64,000 nucleotides of DNA from positions 4,069,501 through 4,133,500 of the forward strand of contig NZ_CP069213.1 in assembly GCF_016834455.1 (NCBI RefSeq), given 5' to 3'. Position 1 is the stretch's first letter, and every line of letters starts with the position of its first letter. A program made the position numbers and the translations under genes. This document shows positions 19,049 through 28,114 of the stretch, in pieces. The DNA is from Shewanella litorisediminis (GTDB lineage: Bacteria; Pseudomonadota; Gammaproteobacteria; Enterobacterales; Shewanellaceae). Below the pieces are notes generated by a model that was not told the DNA's origin, searched no databases, and worked only from the letters and a program-made list of their open reading frames with translations.

Positions 19049-19573
19049 ATGAGATATTGGTTGCTTGGAGCAATGATGGTGACAGCCGGCGCCTCGGCCA
19101 ACACCAGTTTGTTCAACTTGCTCAGCACAGGTGACAGGGTTAACCCTGTTGCCATGATGGAAAGGGTGGAGGCAGATCATCCCGGCTATATCGCCGATTT
19201 CGAGCTGGATGTGCAGGACGGGGAACTCAGATACGAGTTTGACGTGATCAATGCCGACGAAAATACCCTCACAGAGCTGACCTTTAGCGCCGCCGATGGC
19301 ACACTGGTTCTACAACGCAACAGCAAGCTGGAAGCCGACGACCACGACGAGCTTGAAGCCGTCAAACTGCTCGAACGCAAGCAACTGCGCTTTTCCGAAC
19401 TGGTGCGCATGGCCAGTGAGCAGCATGAGGGCAAGCTAATGGGCGCCCAGTTGGAGCACGATCTGGGGATCAGCTACCTGGAATTCAAAATGATGGATGA
19501 AAACGGCAAGCGCAAACACGCCTTTGATATCCAAAAGCTCAAGCCCCTGCCAATGCTGCAATGGGAACGCTGA
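19049..19573 (+). CDS. PepSY-domain periplasmic protein
   Basis: A 174-residue exported protein (hydrophobic start MRYWLLGAMMVTAGASA). It contains two PepSY-like blocks: HPGYIADFELDVQDGELRYE with FDVINADENT, and HEGKLMGAQLEHDLGISYLE with FKMMDENGK. PepSY domains are thought to bind peptides or modulate proteases or sensors. Placed 20 bases before the response regulator, it is a plausible accessory for the sensor kinase below (inference). ATG 19049 is preceded by ACGGAGG. Confidence 0.82.
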   Translation: MRYWLLGAMMVTAGASANTSLFNLLSTGDRVNPVAMMERVEADHPGYIADFELDVQDGELRYEFDVINADENTLTELTFSAADGTLVLQRNSKLEADDHDELEAVKLLERKQLRFSELVRMASEQHEGKLMGAQLEHDLGISYLEFKMMDENGKRKHAFDIQKLKPLPMLQWER

Positions 19574-19592
19574 GCCACACTAAGGAGCCACA

Positions 19593-20270
19593 GTGAAAAT
19601 CCTTTTGGTTGAAGACGACAACACCACTTCAGAATACATAGTCAAAGGTTTTTCCGAGCAGGGTCACAATATAGAAGCGGCCGCCGATGGTCATCAGGGG
19701 CTGTTGCTGGCCACCAGCAACCAGTATGACCTGATCATTCTTGACCGCATGTTACCCGGCCTCGATGGTCTGGCATTGCTGGCGGCACTGCGCGCCAACG
19801 CCAATCAAACCCCGGTGCTAATCCTCTCGGCACTGTCCAACGTGGACGAGCGGGTAAAGGGCCTTCGCAGCGGCGGCGACGATTACATGACCAAGCCTTT
19901 CGCTTTTTCAGAGCTTCTGGTTCGCGCCGAAATTCTGGTGTCCCGGGGACAATCCGCACCTGTGCAGACGCACCTGCAGGCAGGCCCGCTGGAAATGGAG
20001 CTGCTCACCCGCAACGTAACCCTCGACGGCCACGAGCTGTTGCTGCAACCCAAGGAATTTCAACTGCTCAAGTACCTGATGGAACACCCAAACCAGGTCA
20101 TCAGCCGTACCCTGCTGTTCGAAGCCGTGTGGGATTATCACTTCGATCCGCGCACCAATGTGATTGACGTACATATCGCCAAACTCAGACGCAAGTTTGA
20201 AGAGCTGGGCTACGGTGAGCTGATAGAAACAGTCCGGGGAGCGGGTTATCGTCTTCGCCAAAGGCATTAA
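19593..20270 (+). CDS. OmpR/QseB-family response regulator
   Basis: A 225-residue transcription regulator. The receiver has the acidic pair in LLVEDDNTTSE, the phospho-acceptor Asp in LIILDRMLPGLDG near residue 51, and Lys in YMTKPF. The C-terminal winged helix (about 130-225) contains LLQPKEFQLLKYLMEHPN and TNVIDVHIAKLRRKF. It is the cognate partner of the kinase whose frame overlaps its stop. Context with ygiW and PepSY resembles the qseBC locus. Confidence 0.93.
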   Translation: MKILLVEDDNTTSEYIVKGFSEQGHNIEAAADGHQGLLLATSNQYDLIILDRMLPGLDGLALLAALRANANQTPVLILSALSNVDERVKGLRSGGDDYMTKPFAFSELLVRAEILVSRGQSAPVQTHLQAGPLEMELLTRNVTLDGHELLLQPKEFQLLKYLMEHPNQVISRTLLFEAVWDYHFDPRTNVIDVHIAKLRRKFEELGYGELIETVRGAGYRLRQRH

Positions 20271-21579
20271 GCCTCACCAGAGCTCCATTTGGGGCATCAC
20301 CCTTATCTTTACCGCGCTGGTGACCCTGATCACCGGCGCGCTGCTGTTCACCCTCTACCGCCAATTAATCATCGAGCAGCAGTACCAGATAGAGCAGCAT
20401 CTGGAAACCGAAAAGCAGCGCTATATTCAGCTGGCACAATCGGTGGACAGGCGCAGCTTTGCCGCCCAGATCCGGGCCGCCGATCCCAAATCGGTGTTGG
20501 TGGCCTGGCGCAACAGCTTCGACATCGTGGGTTCCCTGAGCCTGATGCCGGAAGATATTCCGCTGCTGCCGGAAACCGTCGAGTTCCCTATTCTGACCGG
20601 CGGCCCCGACAAGCTGCACATACTCACCGGCGGCTTGGTGATAACCCGCTACGGGCCTGTGTTGATTGCCACCCGCACCGACCAGTTGGCAACCCTGATC
20701 AAAAAATTCCTGCGGGCCGCAGTCACCACCATGACCCTGACCATAGTGCTGACCATGGCCCTGGGATATCTGTTTTCCAAAGCCATTCTGCGCCGTTTGG
20801 TGCAATACAACCGGCTGGCACAGCGCATCGAGCGCGGCCATTACGATACCCGGCTGCCGGTGAGCTGGCGTCAGGATGAGTTCGATATGCTGGCGCGCCA
20901 GTTTAACCGGGTGCTGGACACCCTCGAAGCTAACCTGCAGGCGGTGCGCGGCGTGACCGACAACATCGCCCACGACCTGCGCACGCCACTGTCGCATCTG
21001 CGCATCGGTCTTGAACAGCTAAGGGATAAGCCCCGGGAAGAACGCGGTGAAAAAGCCGAGCAGTTGATAGAAGAATTGGATTTTTGCCTCGCTACTTTCG
21101 ATGCCATGCTGTCACTGACCCGTATCGAAGAGGGCCAGCAACAGCTGAATTTGCAACAGGTCAGCCTGTCGGAACTCTGCACCGATTTGGTGGAGATGGC
21201 CGAATTGCTGGCTGAAGAGCGCGGCCAAACTCTCAGTTTGGAACTCGGCCGTGAATGCACGCTGCAGGGGGATAAACACTTGTTGTTTCAGGCGCTGTTT
21301 AATCTGGTGGACAACGCCATCAAGTACGCCGGTGACGGTGCCGCCATTCGTATCGGCCAAAATGGCCGCGAAGTGGTCATTGCCGATAATGGTCCGGGGA
21401 TCCCACCTGAAAGCCGCGAGCGGGTGTTCGAGCGCCTGGTGCGGCTCGACCCCAGCCGCCATCATCAGGGCACAGGGCTTGGCCTGTCGATGGTGAAGGC
21501 GATATTATCGCGCCATCAGGCCCACATACGCCTCGAAGACAACCAACCGGGTCTGAGAGCCGTCATCGAGTTTCAATAA
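20266..21579 (+). CDS. Sensor histidine kinase, QseC-like, probable ATT start
   Basis: Inner-membrane kinase partner of the preceding regulator. HAMP is near the middle (LAQRIERGHYDTRLPVSW), the H-box is NIAHDLRTPLSHLRIGLE, the N-box NLVDNAIKYAGDG, G1 DNGPGIP and G2 GTGLGLSMVKAIL. The first membrane helix needs IWGITLIFTALVTLITGALL. The first standard start codon (GTG 20320) falls inside that helix. The only in-frame candidate after the last upstream stop that keeps it whole is ATT 20266, overlapping the regulator stop as ATTAA, giving 437 residues. Kinase identity is sure; the start is inferred. Confidence 0.85.
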   Translation: MKPHQSSIWGITLIFTALVTLITGALLFTLYRQLIIEQQYQIEQHLETEKQRYIQLAQSVDRRSFAAQIRAADPKSVLVAWRNSFDIVGSLSLMPEDIPLLPETVEFPILTGGPDKLHILTGGLVITRYGPVLIATRTDQLATLIKKFLRAAVTTMTLTIVLTMALGYLFSKAILRRLVQYNRLAQRIERGHYDTRLPVSWRQDEFDMLARQFNRVLDTLEANLQAVRGVTDNIAHDLRTPLSHLRIGLEQLRDKPREERGEKAEQLIEELDFCLATFDAMLSLTRIEEGQQQLNLQQVSLSELCTDLVEMAELLAEERGQTLSLELGRECTLQGDKHLLFQALFNLVDNAIKYAGDGAAIRIGQNGREVVIADNGPGIPPESRERVFERLVRLDPSRHHQGTGLGLSMVKAILSRHQAHIRLEDNQPGLRAVIEFQ

Positions 21580-21582
21580 GCA

Positions 21583-22257
21583 ATGTATCGCATCATCGCC
21601 GACGAGGCAGATTTCCTCCTTATCGACAAGGCACCCGGCGTGCACTTTCACAGCCAGGATGGCAGCGCCGGCGTGGTGGCGCAGGCCGAATCGGATTTGG
21701 GGATAAAGCTCTACTCAGTGCACAGGCTCGATACCCTCACATCGGGCCTCATCATACTGGCCAAGTCCAGCGCTGCAGCCGCAGAATTTACCGAGCTGTT
21801 CAGCCAACATGGGGTGCAGAAATACTATCTGGCGCTGGCCAGAGGCAAGCCAAAGAAGAAGCAAGGCAAGATTGCAGGCGATATGGCCAAGTCACGCCGC
21901 AGCCAATACAAATTGCTGCGCACCATGGAAAACCCGGCCGTGACTCAATTTGTTTCCGCCTCTGTGGCCGAGGGGTTAAGGGCCTATCTGCTCAGGCCGC
22001 TCACCGGGAAAACCCATCAGCTCAGGGTCGCTCTGGCGAGCCTTGGCACACCCATACTCGGCGACGCCCTCTATGGCGGCGCCCCTTCAGACAGGGGCTA
22101 TTTGCACGCCTGGCAGCTGGAGTTTCAATTTCGAGGCCAGGAGTATCGCTTCGAAACCAAACCTTCGGTGGGTGAGGAATTCACTTCAGAAGCCTTATCA
22201 CAACTGCTTGAAAACGACTGGCGAGCCCCATCATCCCTGGACTGGCCCGGCCGTTGA
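21583..22257 (+). CDS. RluA-family RNA pseudouridine synthase
   Basis: A 224-residue single-domain synthase without an S4 domain. The catalytic motif HRLDTLTSGLIIL, near residues 46-58, contains the active-site Asp. The later RPLTGKTHQLRVALASLGTP and ILGDALYGG blocks complete the RluA signature. It may modify tRNA or rRNA; the target cannot be told. It starts four bases after the kinase stop, so the two may be co-transcribed. The last 27 bases overlap the convergent diguanylate cyclase gene. Confidence 0.9.
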   Translation: MYRIIADEADFLLIDKAPGVHFHSQDGSAGVVAQAESDLGIKLYSVHRLDTLTSGLIILAKSSAAAAEFTELFSQHGVQKYYLALARGKPKKKQGKIAGDMAKSRRSQYKLLRTMENPAVTQFVSASVAEGLRAYLLRPLTGKTHQLRVALASLGTPILGDALYGGAPSDRGYLHAWQLEFQFRGQEYRFETKPSVGEEFTSEALSQLLENDWRAPSSLDWPGR

Positions 22258-23412
22258 GTCCACCACACAGTTGCGGCCACCGGCCTTGGCCTGGTACATG
22301 GCGTGATCGGCAGACGAAATCAGCTGCGAAACACTGAGCCCATCTGCTATCGCGGCGCAGCCGAAACTGGCGCTCAGCGCGACCTCGTCATCGTCCCAGC
22401 GCAGCGCGGTCGCCGCAAGGTTTTCTCTCAGCTTTTCCGCCACATGGTGTGCCTGCTTAATGCCCGCGCCGGGCAAGATAACCAAAAACTCTTCGCCGCC
22501 AAAACGGCATAACATATCGGTTTCTCTGAGACTATTGCCCAAAATCAGCGCCGCTTGCCGAAGCGCCGCATCCCCAGCCTGGTGCCCGAGCTTATCGTTG
22601 ATCTTTTTGAAGTGGTCCAAATCCAGCAGCACCAGGGAAAAAGACTCGCGCCCCTTCTGCCAGCGCTGATAAAGCTCCCTGAGCCTCAGTTCAGCGCTGC
22701 GGCGATTCCACAGGCCGGTGAGCATGTCCCTGTCCGCCAGCACCCGAATTTTTTGTACCAGTCTTGTAAGGGCATTCCCCATGGCGACCACATTAATGCT
22801 CACACTGAGCACCAAATAAAACCACAGCATGGGAACGGCTTCGGCAGTATGGATGGAAATAAAGCGGGCTTCTGCATGATCCTGGGTCAGAATAAGCCCC
22901 AGTCGCACTAAAAACAGCACTGCAGCAAGTATCAGAGGCATGACCAGCATCAATGTGATGTTGCGGCCGACACCGGGCAAGAGCCCCCTGTAAGTCGATA
23001 TCCCCAGGCGAACAAAAAGCACGGCCGCCGCCAGCGAAAAGACGATGCCGAGATAACGCTCGGATGCCACCGAAGGCGGTACCATCAGCATAGAGAAGAT
23101 CACCACAGCCAGCAGCAACAGCTCAGGCTTGTAGTTCATGGGCAAGCGAAACAGTAATACAGTACCAAAGCGCATCATGATGATGCCGGCAATCAGGCTT
23201 AAATCGGCGCCGAACCAGGTAAGGTAACTCGGCTCCTCGGTGCGTAAGGTGTTGAGGATAAGCCCTAACATCAACAAACCATTGGCAACCGCATACTGGC
23301 GACATGCCCTTGGTGCTATGCGCAGCGGGCCCGCCAGCAGTGCCCAGGCTGCAGCGCAGGCGGCCGTCAGCAGCACTATGACCTCAATGAGGATCTCAGC
23401 TTGGATGTCCAT
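22231..23412 (-). CDS. Membrane diguanylate cyclase (GGDEF)
   Basis: A 393-residue protein with about six or seven N-terminal membrane helices (residues 8-210) and a C-terminal GGDEF domain (about 225-390). The active site is CRFGGEEFLVIL, intact for cyclic-di-GMP synthesis. RETD lies five residues before it, the RxxD inhibitory site, so product feedback is likely. DRDMLTGLWNRRS and DLDHFKKINDKLGHQAGD are the usual domain start and metal-binding blocks. The membrane part resembles no sensor I can name. ATG 23412 is chosen over a TTG one codon earlier. Confidence 0.92.
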   Translation of the reverse strand: MDIQAEILIEVIVLLTAACAAAWALLAGPLRIAPRACRQYAVANGLLMLGLILNTLRTEEPSYLTWFGADLSLIAGIIMMRFGTVLLFRLPMNYKPELLLLAVVIFSMLMVPPSVASERYLGIVFSLAAAVLFVRLGISTYRGLLPGVGRNITLMLVMPLILAAVLFLVRLGLILTQDHAEARFISIHTAEAVPMLWFYLVLSVSINVVAMGNALTRLVQKIRVLADRDMLTGLWNRRSAELRLRELYQRWQKGRESFSLVLLDLDHFKKINDKLGHQAGDAALRQAALILGNSLRETDMLCRFGGEEFLVILPGAGIKQAHHVAEKLRENLAATALRWDDDEVALSASFGCAAIADGLSVSQLISSADHAMYQAKAGGRNCVVDSTAGPVQG

Positions 23413-23555
23413 CAAACCCCGATTGTATTTATTCTTTTTTTAGTGGCTTTACTATAGCCCTCACCAGCGGTGAATGTCAGTTTTTTGTCGGACAAGTCTT
23501 GCCATTTTCCAGCTCAGTTGCGAAGTTAGCCAAGTAGTCCAAGCAAGGAGATCTC

Positions 23556-23723
23556 ATGGATACCAATAAGCTACTGCTGGTGATCATCGCCATTTTGCTG
23601 CCGCCTGTTGCGGTATTCTTAAAAGAAGGTGCGGGAAAGCATCTGCTGATCAATATTATTTTGTGCCTGTTTTTCTGGTTACCCGGCCTGCTGCATGCCC
23701 TGTGGGTAGTGACCAAAAGCTGA
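23556..23723 (+). CDS. PMP3/YqaE-family small membrane protein
   Basis: A 55-residue two-helix protein, MDTNKLLLVIIAILLPPVAV and then LINIILCLFFWLPGLLHALW. The PP and P-G-L-L-H-A spacing fits the UPF0057/PMP3 family, linked to membrane potential and salt stress in other organisms. The start follows AAGGAGATCTC, an excellent ribosome-binding site, and a terminator follows 23 bases after the stop. Confidence 0.88.
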   Translation: MDTNKLLLVIIAILLPPVAVFLKEGAGKHLLINIILCLFFWLPGLLHALWVVTKS

Positions 23724-23746
23724 TTCTGGCGCAAACACGCCGTTAA

Positions 23747-23770
23747 AAGCCCCGTAAAGGGGCTTTTTTA
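23747..23770 (+). terminator. Rho-independent terminator
   Basis: Stem AAGCCCC-GTAAA-GGGGCTT followed by T4-A. Ends the PMP3-like gene transcript. Confidence 0.8.
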
Positions 23771-23856
23771 TAGATGAATTTATCTAAACCAATTTATAGA
23801 CTTTCACCGAATTATTGAGCATTATCCAACCCATGGCGTCTTTATATTCATCTATA
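23769..23856. promoter_or_regulatory. Long-range inverted repeat at the LysR promoter
   Basis: TATAGATGAAT at 23769-23779 is repeated in inverse as ATTCATCTATA at 23846-23856, a perfect 11-bp pair 66 bases apart. The left arm also forms TAGAT-GAATTT-ATCTA on its own. The right arm ends four bases before the LysR ATG. Likely an autoregulatory operator pair (inference). Confidence 0.5.
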
Positions 23857-23860
23857 AATC

Positions 23861-24715
23861 ATGTTTGCCCATCTACCTTCCCTCAATGGTCTGCGGGTTT
23901 TTGAAGCAGCGGCCCGTCATCTGAGCTTTAAACTCGCGGCCAAGGAGCTTGAGCTCACACCAACCGCGGTATCACATCAAATCCGTAATCTTGAATCGCA
24001 GTTGGATATTCAGCTGTTTATTCGCCATACCCGGGCGGTGGAACTGACAGCTGCGGGGCAAACCCTGTTTGATACCAGTCGTCAGGTACTGCGCCAAATA
24101 GACCAAACCCTGACCAGTCTGGGAGTGGGTGACGATACCGAAATACATATCAGTGCACCCCATGGTTTTGCCGCCCTTTGGCTGGCGCAGCGTTTACCCT
24201 ACTTTCAGCGCCGGTATCCTGAGGTGAGGGTATCTGTCAGCCAGTCGGATACGCCCGATATCCAGGGTGGACACGTGGCCATCATCCAGGCGGATAAGGC
24301 CGAGGACGCCACCCTGAGCGAGCACTTTGGCATTTACGCCAGCCCGGCTTATTTGTCACGCAAGCATGCCCAGCAAACACTCATGCACGTGCGACGTCAT
24401 TCAGATGTCACGCAAATCAACTGGGAGACTTGGCAGCGAGATTACGGCAAGTTCAAAGAGGCCCAGCTTGTTGAGTTTGATCGCGAAGACCAGCTGGTAC
24501 AGGCCTGCCTTGCCGGACAGGGACTGGCACTGACCAGCTCATTGTTGGTGGCATCTCTGGTGGAAAAAGGCTGGTTGAAACCGTGCCTGCCGGAAAAGAC
24601 GCTCCCGGGCCTTGGGTATAGCATCAGGTTACCGCAGGAGACCCGCAACAAGCGCCAGATCCAGCAGTTCATTGGCTGGCTGGATGAACAAACCGGCACA
24701 GAAGCCGCCCAATAA
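23861..24715 (+). CDS. LysR-family regulator, GcvA-like
   Basis: A 284-residue regulator. The winged helix-turn-helix (about 5-65) reads LPSLNGLRVFEAAARHLSFK with TPTAVSHQIRNLESQL, wording typical of the GcvA/AmpR branch. The remainder is a periplasmic-binding-like effector domain. It lies 36 bases before the acylase gene on the same strand and may control it or be transcribed with it. ATG 23861 abuts an inverted-repeat arm, suggesting self-regulation. Confidence 0.9.
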   Translation: MFAHLPSLNGLRVFEAAARHLSFKLAAKELELTPTAVSHQIRNLESQLDIQLFIRHTRAVELTAAGQTLFDTSRQVLRQIDQTLTSLGVGDDTEIHISAPHGFAALWLAQRLPYFQRRYPEVRVSVSQSDTPDIQGGHVAIIQADKAEDATLSEHFGIYASPAYLSRKHAQQTLMHVRRHSDVTQINWETWQRDYGKFKEAQLVEFDREDQLVQACLAGQGLALTSSLLVASLVEKGWLKPCLPEKTLPGLGYSIRLPQETRNKRQIQQFIGWLDEQTGTEAAQ

Positions 24716-24751
24716 CGACTGTACAAATCACAATCAGGGAAGAGCCCCATC

Positions 24752-27058
24752 ATGTTGAAAGCCATCAAATGGTCACTGCTGTTGGTTTTACTCTTGTGCG
24801 CCAGCCTGTATCTCGCCTTGCGCGCCAGTCTGCCAGCGCTGAGTGGCACCACTGTGGCCACAGGTCTAGAGCAAGTCGTCAACATTGAGCGGGATAGCCT
24901 GGGTACCGCCATCATACGCGCGCAAAGTCGGCGCGATGCCGCTTTTGCGCTGGGCTTTGCCCATGGACAGGACCGATTTTTCCAAATGGATTTACTGCGG
25001 CGCAACTCCGCCGGCGAACTGGCGGAACTCTTTGGTGATGCGGCGCTTAAACTGGATGAACGCCACCGCTTTCACCAATTCCGAAAGCGCGCCCAGGCAC
25101 TGCTGTCGCACCTGCCTGCAGAAGACAGAGCCGTGCTTGAGGCCTACAGCACGGGGGTGAATCAGGCACTGTCGCAGCAAACGCTGCCAGGTTTTGAATA
25201 TCTGCTGAGCGGCGGCAAAATCAAGCCCTGGCAGCCCGAAGACAGCCTGCTGACCATCTTCTCCATGTATCTGGATTTACAGGGAAACACCGTTGAGCGC
25301 GAGCTGGTGCTGGAGCTTATCAAGCAGCTTTATGGCGACGAGATGCTCGCCTTTGTCAGCCAGAACGACCCCATTCAGGCCGCATTGGACGGCAGCACCC
25401 TGCCGACCCAGGCCATGGTAGCACCCACCTTGTCCGCCGCAGCGCTCGACAGAGCGGAGCTCAGCACCATAGGCAGCGAGCTCGATGCCTTCGTCAAGGG
25501 CAGCAACAACTGGGCAGTCACGGGGCAGTTAACCAGGAGCGGCCACGCCATGCTGTCCGACGATATGCACCTTGGCCTCGCCGTTCCCATCATTTGGTAC
25601 AGAGCCCAGCTCAACTACCCCCATCCAGGCGGTGACATGGGGGAGCGCGAGATTCAGGTTACAGGGGTCAGCCTGCCCGGCGCTCCGGTCATTGTGGTCG
25701 GCACCAATAGCCATATCGCCTGGGGCTTTACCAACGGCTATATCGACACCGCAGACTGGATTGAACTGGCGGCAGATGAAGCCACCGAAACCGTCACAGA
25801 GCGCCTCGACAGCACAGGCACAGGCAAAGACATGGCGCTCACACTGTCCCGCTTCGGGCCGGTAAAACGCCTCGGCGACAAAGACTATGCCCTGTCCTGG
25901 GTGGCCCACGGCGACTTTGCCATTAACCTTAATCTGATGCATCTGGAAACCGCCACCGGCGTGGATGAGGGGCTGGAACTCACCCGACATACCGGCATCC
26001 CGGTGCAGAACATGCTGATAGTGGATGAGGCCGGCAATGCGGCCTGGCGCCTGACAGGCGCCATATCGGCGCGGGATAACCCGACTCAGACGGCACAGGC
26101 GGCCAACAGCTGGCAAGCCGGGGGCTGGGCAACACCGGCTCAAGATGTCCCCATCGTCAGTAACCCCAACAATCAGCGACTCTGGAGCGCCAACAGCCGA
26201 GTGCTGTCGGTATCAGACACCCAACGCTTCGGCGACGGCGGTTACGCTATTGCCAGCCGCGCGGCGCAAATTCGCGACAATCTGCAGGCCAAAGACAGCT
26301 TCGAAGAAAAGGATTTTCTCGCCATGCAGCTGGACAACAGGGCACTGTTCCTCAGCCGCTGGCATAAGCTATTGACCGAAACGCTGAAGCAGCAACCGGA
26401 TGAGTTTGCTGACGATCTCAAAGCACTGGCTGACTGGGGCGCCTGTGCCTGCAGTGAATCCGTGGGCTACACCCTGGTAAGCCGCTTTCGCACTCGGGTG
26501 ATGGACCGCCTCTTTGCACCACTGCAAACCCGCCTTGCTGAAGAAGGCCTCAGCCTGAGTAAAATTAAAGGTAATCTGGAAGTGCCTGTTTGGCAGCTGC
26601 TGCGCCAACGGCCAGAGTCCTGGTTACCGGAACAAATGGCCGACTGGAACAGCTACCTGCTTGAGATTTACCGCGCCAATCGCGCCGAGCTGCTGGCAAC
26701 CCACTCGACCTCCGGCAAGCTGGCCGAGCTGAACTGGGGCAAGGTTAACGCGCTGAAAATCCAGCATCCTTTCAGCAAACAAATTCCGCTGCTGGCACCG
26801 CTGTTGGACATGCCTCTGGTACCGGGCTTTGGCGGCCACTTCGAACCTGCGGTACAAAGCCCGGGCTTTGGCGCCTCCCAGCGTCTGATAGTGCAGCCGG
26901 GGCGCGAGTCCAATGGCATCCTGATGGTGCCGGGCGGCCAGTCAGGCCATCCGTTATCGCCCTATTACCGCAGCGGCTTTGACGACTATGCCAACCACAG
27001 GCCAACCCCCTTGCTGCCGGGAGAGACGCTGCACAGCCTGCGTTTATCGCCGCAGTAA
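24752..27058 (+). CDS. Penicillin acylase-family N-terminal-nucleophile hydrolase
   Basis: A 768-residue enzyme with an N-terminal signal or anchor (KWSLLLVLLLCASLYLAL). It is probably exported and self-cleaved at Gly-Ser251 in FVKGSNNWAVTG; Ser251 would be the new N-terminal nucleophile. Alpha-chain motifs such as AFALGFAHGQDRFFQMDLLR and the beta-chain MLSDDMHLGLAVPIIWY are characteristic. Relatives cleave penicillin side chains, acyl-homoserine lactones or other amides; the substrate is not predictable here. ATG 24752 follows GGAAGAG. The gene stands alone after the LysR regulator. Confidence 0.9.
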   Translation: MLKAIKWSLLLVLLLCASLYLALRASLPALSGTTVATGLEQVVNIERDSLGTAIIRAQSRRDAAFALGFAHGQDRFFQMDLLRRNSAGELAELFGDAALKLDERHRFHQFRKRAQALLSHLPAEDRAVLEAYSTGVNQALSQQTLPGFEYLLSGGKIKPWQPEDSLLTIFSMYLDLQGNTVERELVLELIKQLYGDEMLAFVSQNDPIQAALDGSTLPTQAMVAPTLSAAALDRAELSTIGSELDAFVKGSNNWAVTGQLTRSGHAMLSDDMHLGLAVPIIWYRAQLNYPHPGGDMGEREIQVTGVSLPGAPVIVVGTNSHIAWGFTNGYIDTADWIELAADEATETVTERLDSTGTGKDMALTLSRFGPVKRLGDKDYALSWVAHGDFAINLNLMHLETATGVDEGLELTRHTGIPVQNMLIVDEAGNAAWRLTGAISARDNPTQTAQAANSWQAGGWATPAQDVPIVSNPNNQRLWSANSRVLSVSDTQRFGDGGYAIASRAAQIRDNLQAKDSFEEKDFLAMQLDNRALFLSRWHKLLTETLKQQPDEFADDLKALADWGACACSESVGYTLVSRFRTRVMDRLFAPLQTRLAEEGLSLSKIKGNLEVPVWQLLRQRPESWLPEQMADWNSYLLEIYRANRAELLATHSTSGKLAELNWGKVNALKIQHPFSKQIPLLAPLLDMPLVPGFGGHFEPAVQSPGFGASQRLIVQPGRESNGILMVPGGQSGHPLSPYYRSGFDDYANHRPTPLLPGETLHSLRLSPQ

Positions 27059-27155
27059 AACTGAGCCTGCAACCCAATCTGACAACTGGCTGGAATTTGC
27101 CAAAACCGTGGAAATGTTCGAGTCTGAGTAGAAGACATTCAACAGGGTAATAGCC

Positions 27156-28049
27156 ATGGAAACTCGAGCAAACCAGCCAGTCCCGGAGCGTCTGCACCCC
27201 AGACACAGCGATGTCGGCGGTATTCCGGTGGCCAGAGCCATACCCCAAAAGGTCAGGCGCCTGATAGGCCCCTGGTGTTTTTTGGACCACCTTGGCCCCA
27301 TCTCAGGGCCAGTTACCGTGAATGTGGGAGAACACCCGCACACGGCGCTGCAAACCTTCACCTGGATGATGGCGGGAGAAATACTGCATCGCGACAGCCT
27401 GGGCAGTGCTCAGGTGATACGGCCGGGTCAGGTTAATCTGATGACCGCAGGCCACGGCATCGCCCACACCGAAGAGTCCTTGCCAAATCAGACCCACATG
27501 CACGCCGCCCAGCTATGGATAGCCCTGCCTGCCGCTCACAAGGACACAGAACCCAGATTCGATCATTATCCCACCCTGCCACGCTGGCAGGATGCCGGGG
27601 CAAACTTTACCCTCCTGGTGGGCGACTGGGCCAACCATCACTCGCCGGTGCTGCACTTCTCGCCCATATTGGGGCTGGAGATTTTCCACAGTGCCGACAC
27701 TGGGGCACCTGTGACCCTGACATTGCCCCTCGAGCCGACATTCGAGCACGGAATGATGCCGCTGGAGGGCTGCTTCCAGTTGGCGGGTGAAAGCTTCAGC
27801 GACAACCAGCTGGCCTTTTTGAGCCGGGGCGAGACAGCAGTGACCATCCGCTTGCAGGCGGGATGCCGGGTGCTGCTTATCGGTGGCGAGCCCCTCACCG
27901 ATGACATTACCATCTGGTGGAACTTCGTCGGCCATAGCAAGGCTGAAATCGCCAAGGCCCAGGCACAGTGGCTGGCACAGGATCCCCGCTTCGGCCCTGT
28001 CACCGGATATCAGGGCAAACGCCTGGAACCGCCCCCAATCCCCTGGTGA
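27156..28049 (+). CDS. Pirin-family cupin
   Basis: A 297-residue bicupin. The N-terminal metal-binding motif is GEHPHTALQTFTWMMAGEIL with H and H, then GIAHTEES with another His and the Glu, as in YhhW-type pirins. Some bacterial pirins oxidise quercetin; others modulate enzymes. No partner gene is adjacent. ATG 27156 with AGGGTAA upstream. Confidence 0.9.
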   Translation: METRANQPVPERLHPRHSDVGGIPVARAIPQKVRRLIGPWCFLDHLGPISGPVTVNVGEHPHTALQTFTWMMAGEILHRDSLGSAQVIRPGQVNLMTAGHGIAHTEESLPNQTHMHAAQLWIALPAAHKDTEPRFDHYPTLPRWQDAGANFTLLVGDWANHHSPVLHFSPILGLEIFHSADTGAPVTLTLPLEPTFEHGMMPLEGCFQLAGESFSDNQLAFLSRGETAVTIRLQAGCRVLLIGGEPLTDDITIWWNFVGHSKAEIAKAQAQWLAQDPRFGPVTGYQGKRLEPPPIPW

Positions 28050-28072
28050 CCAACCTTTGGCTGCGAGATATG

Positions 28073-28099
28073 AAAAGACCGCCGGATGGCGGTCTTTTT
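28073..28099 (+). terminator. Rho-independent terminator
   Basis: Stem AAAAGACCGCC-GGAT-GGCGGTCTTTTT. It ends the pirin gene and can also act leftward for the glyoxalase-family gene. Confidence 0.82.
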
Positions 28100-28114
28100 A
28101 CACTAAGTCATGGC

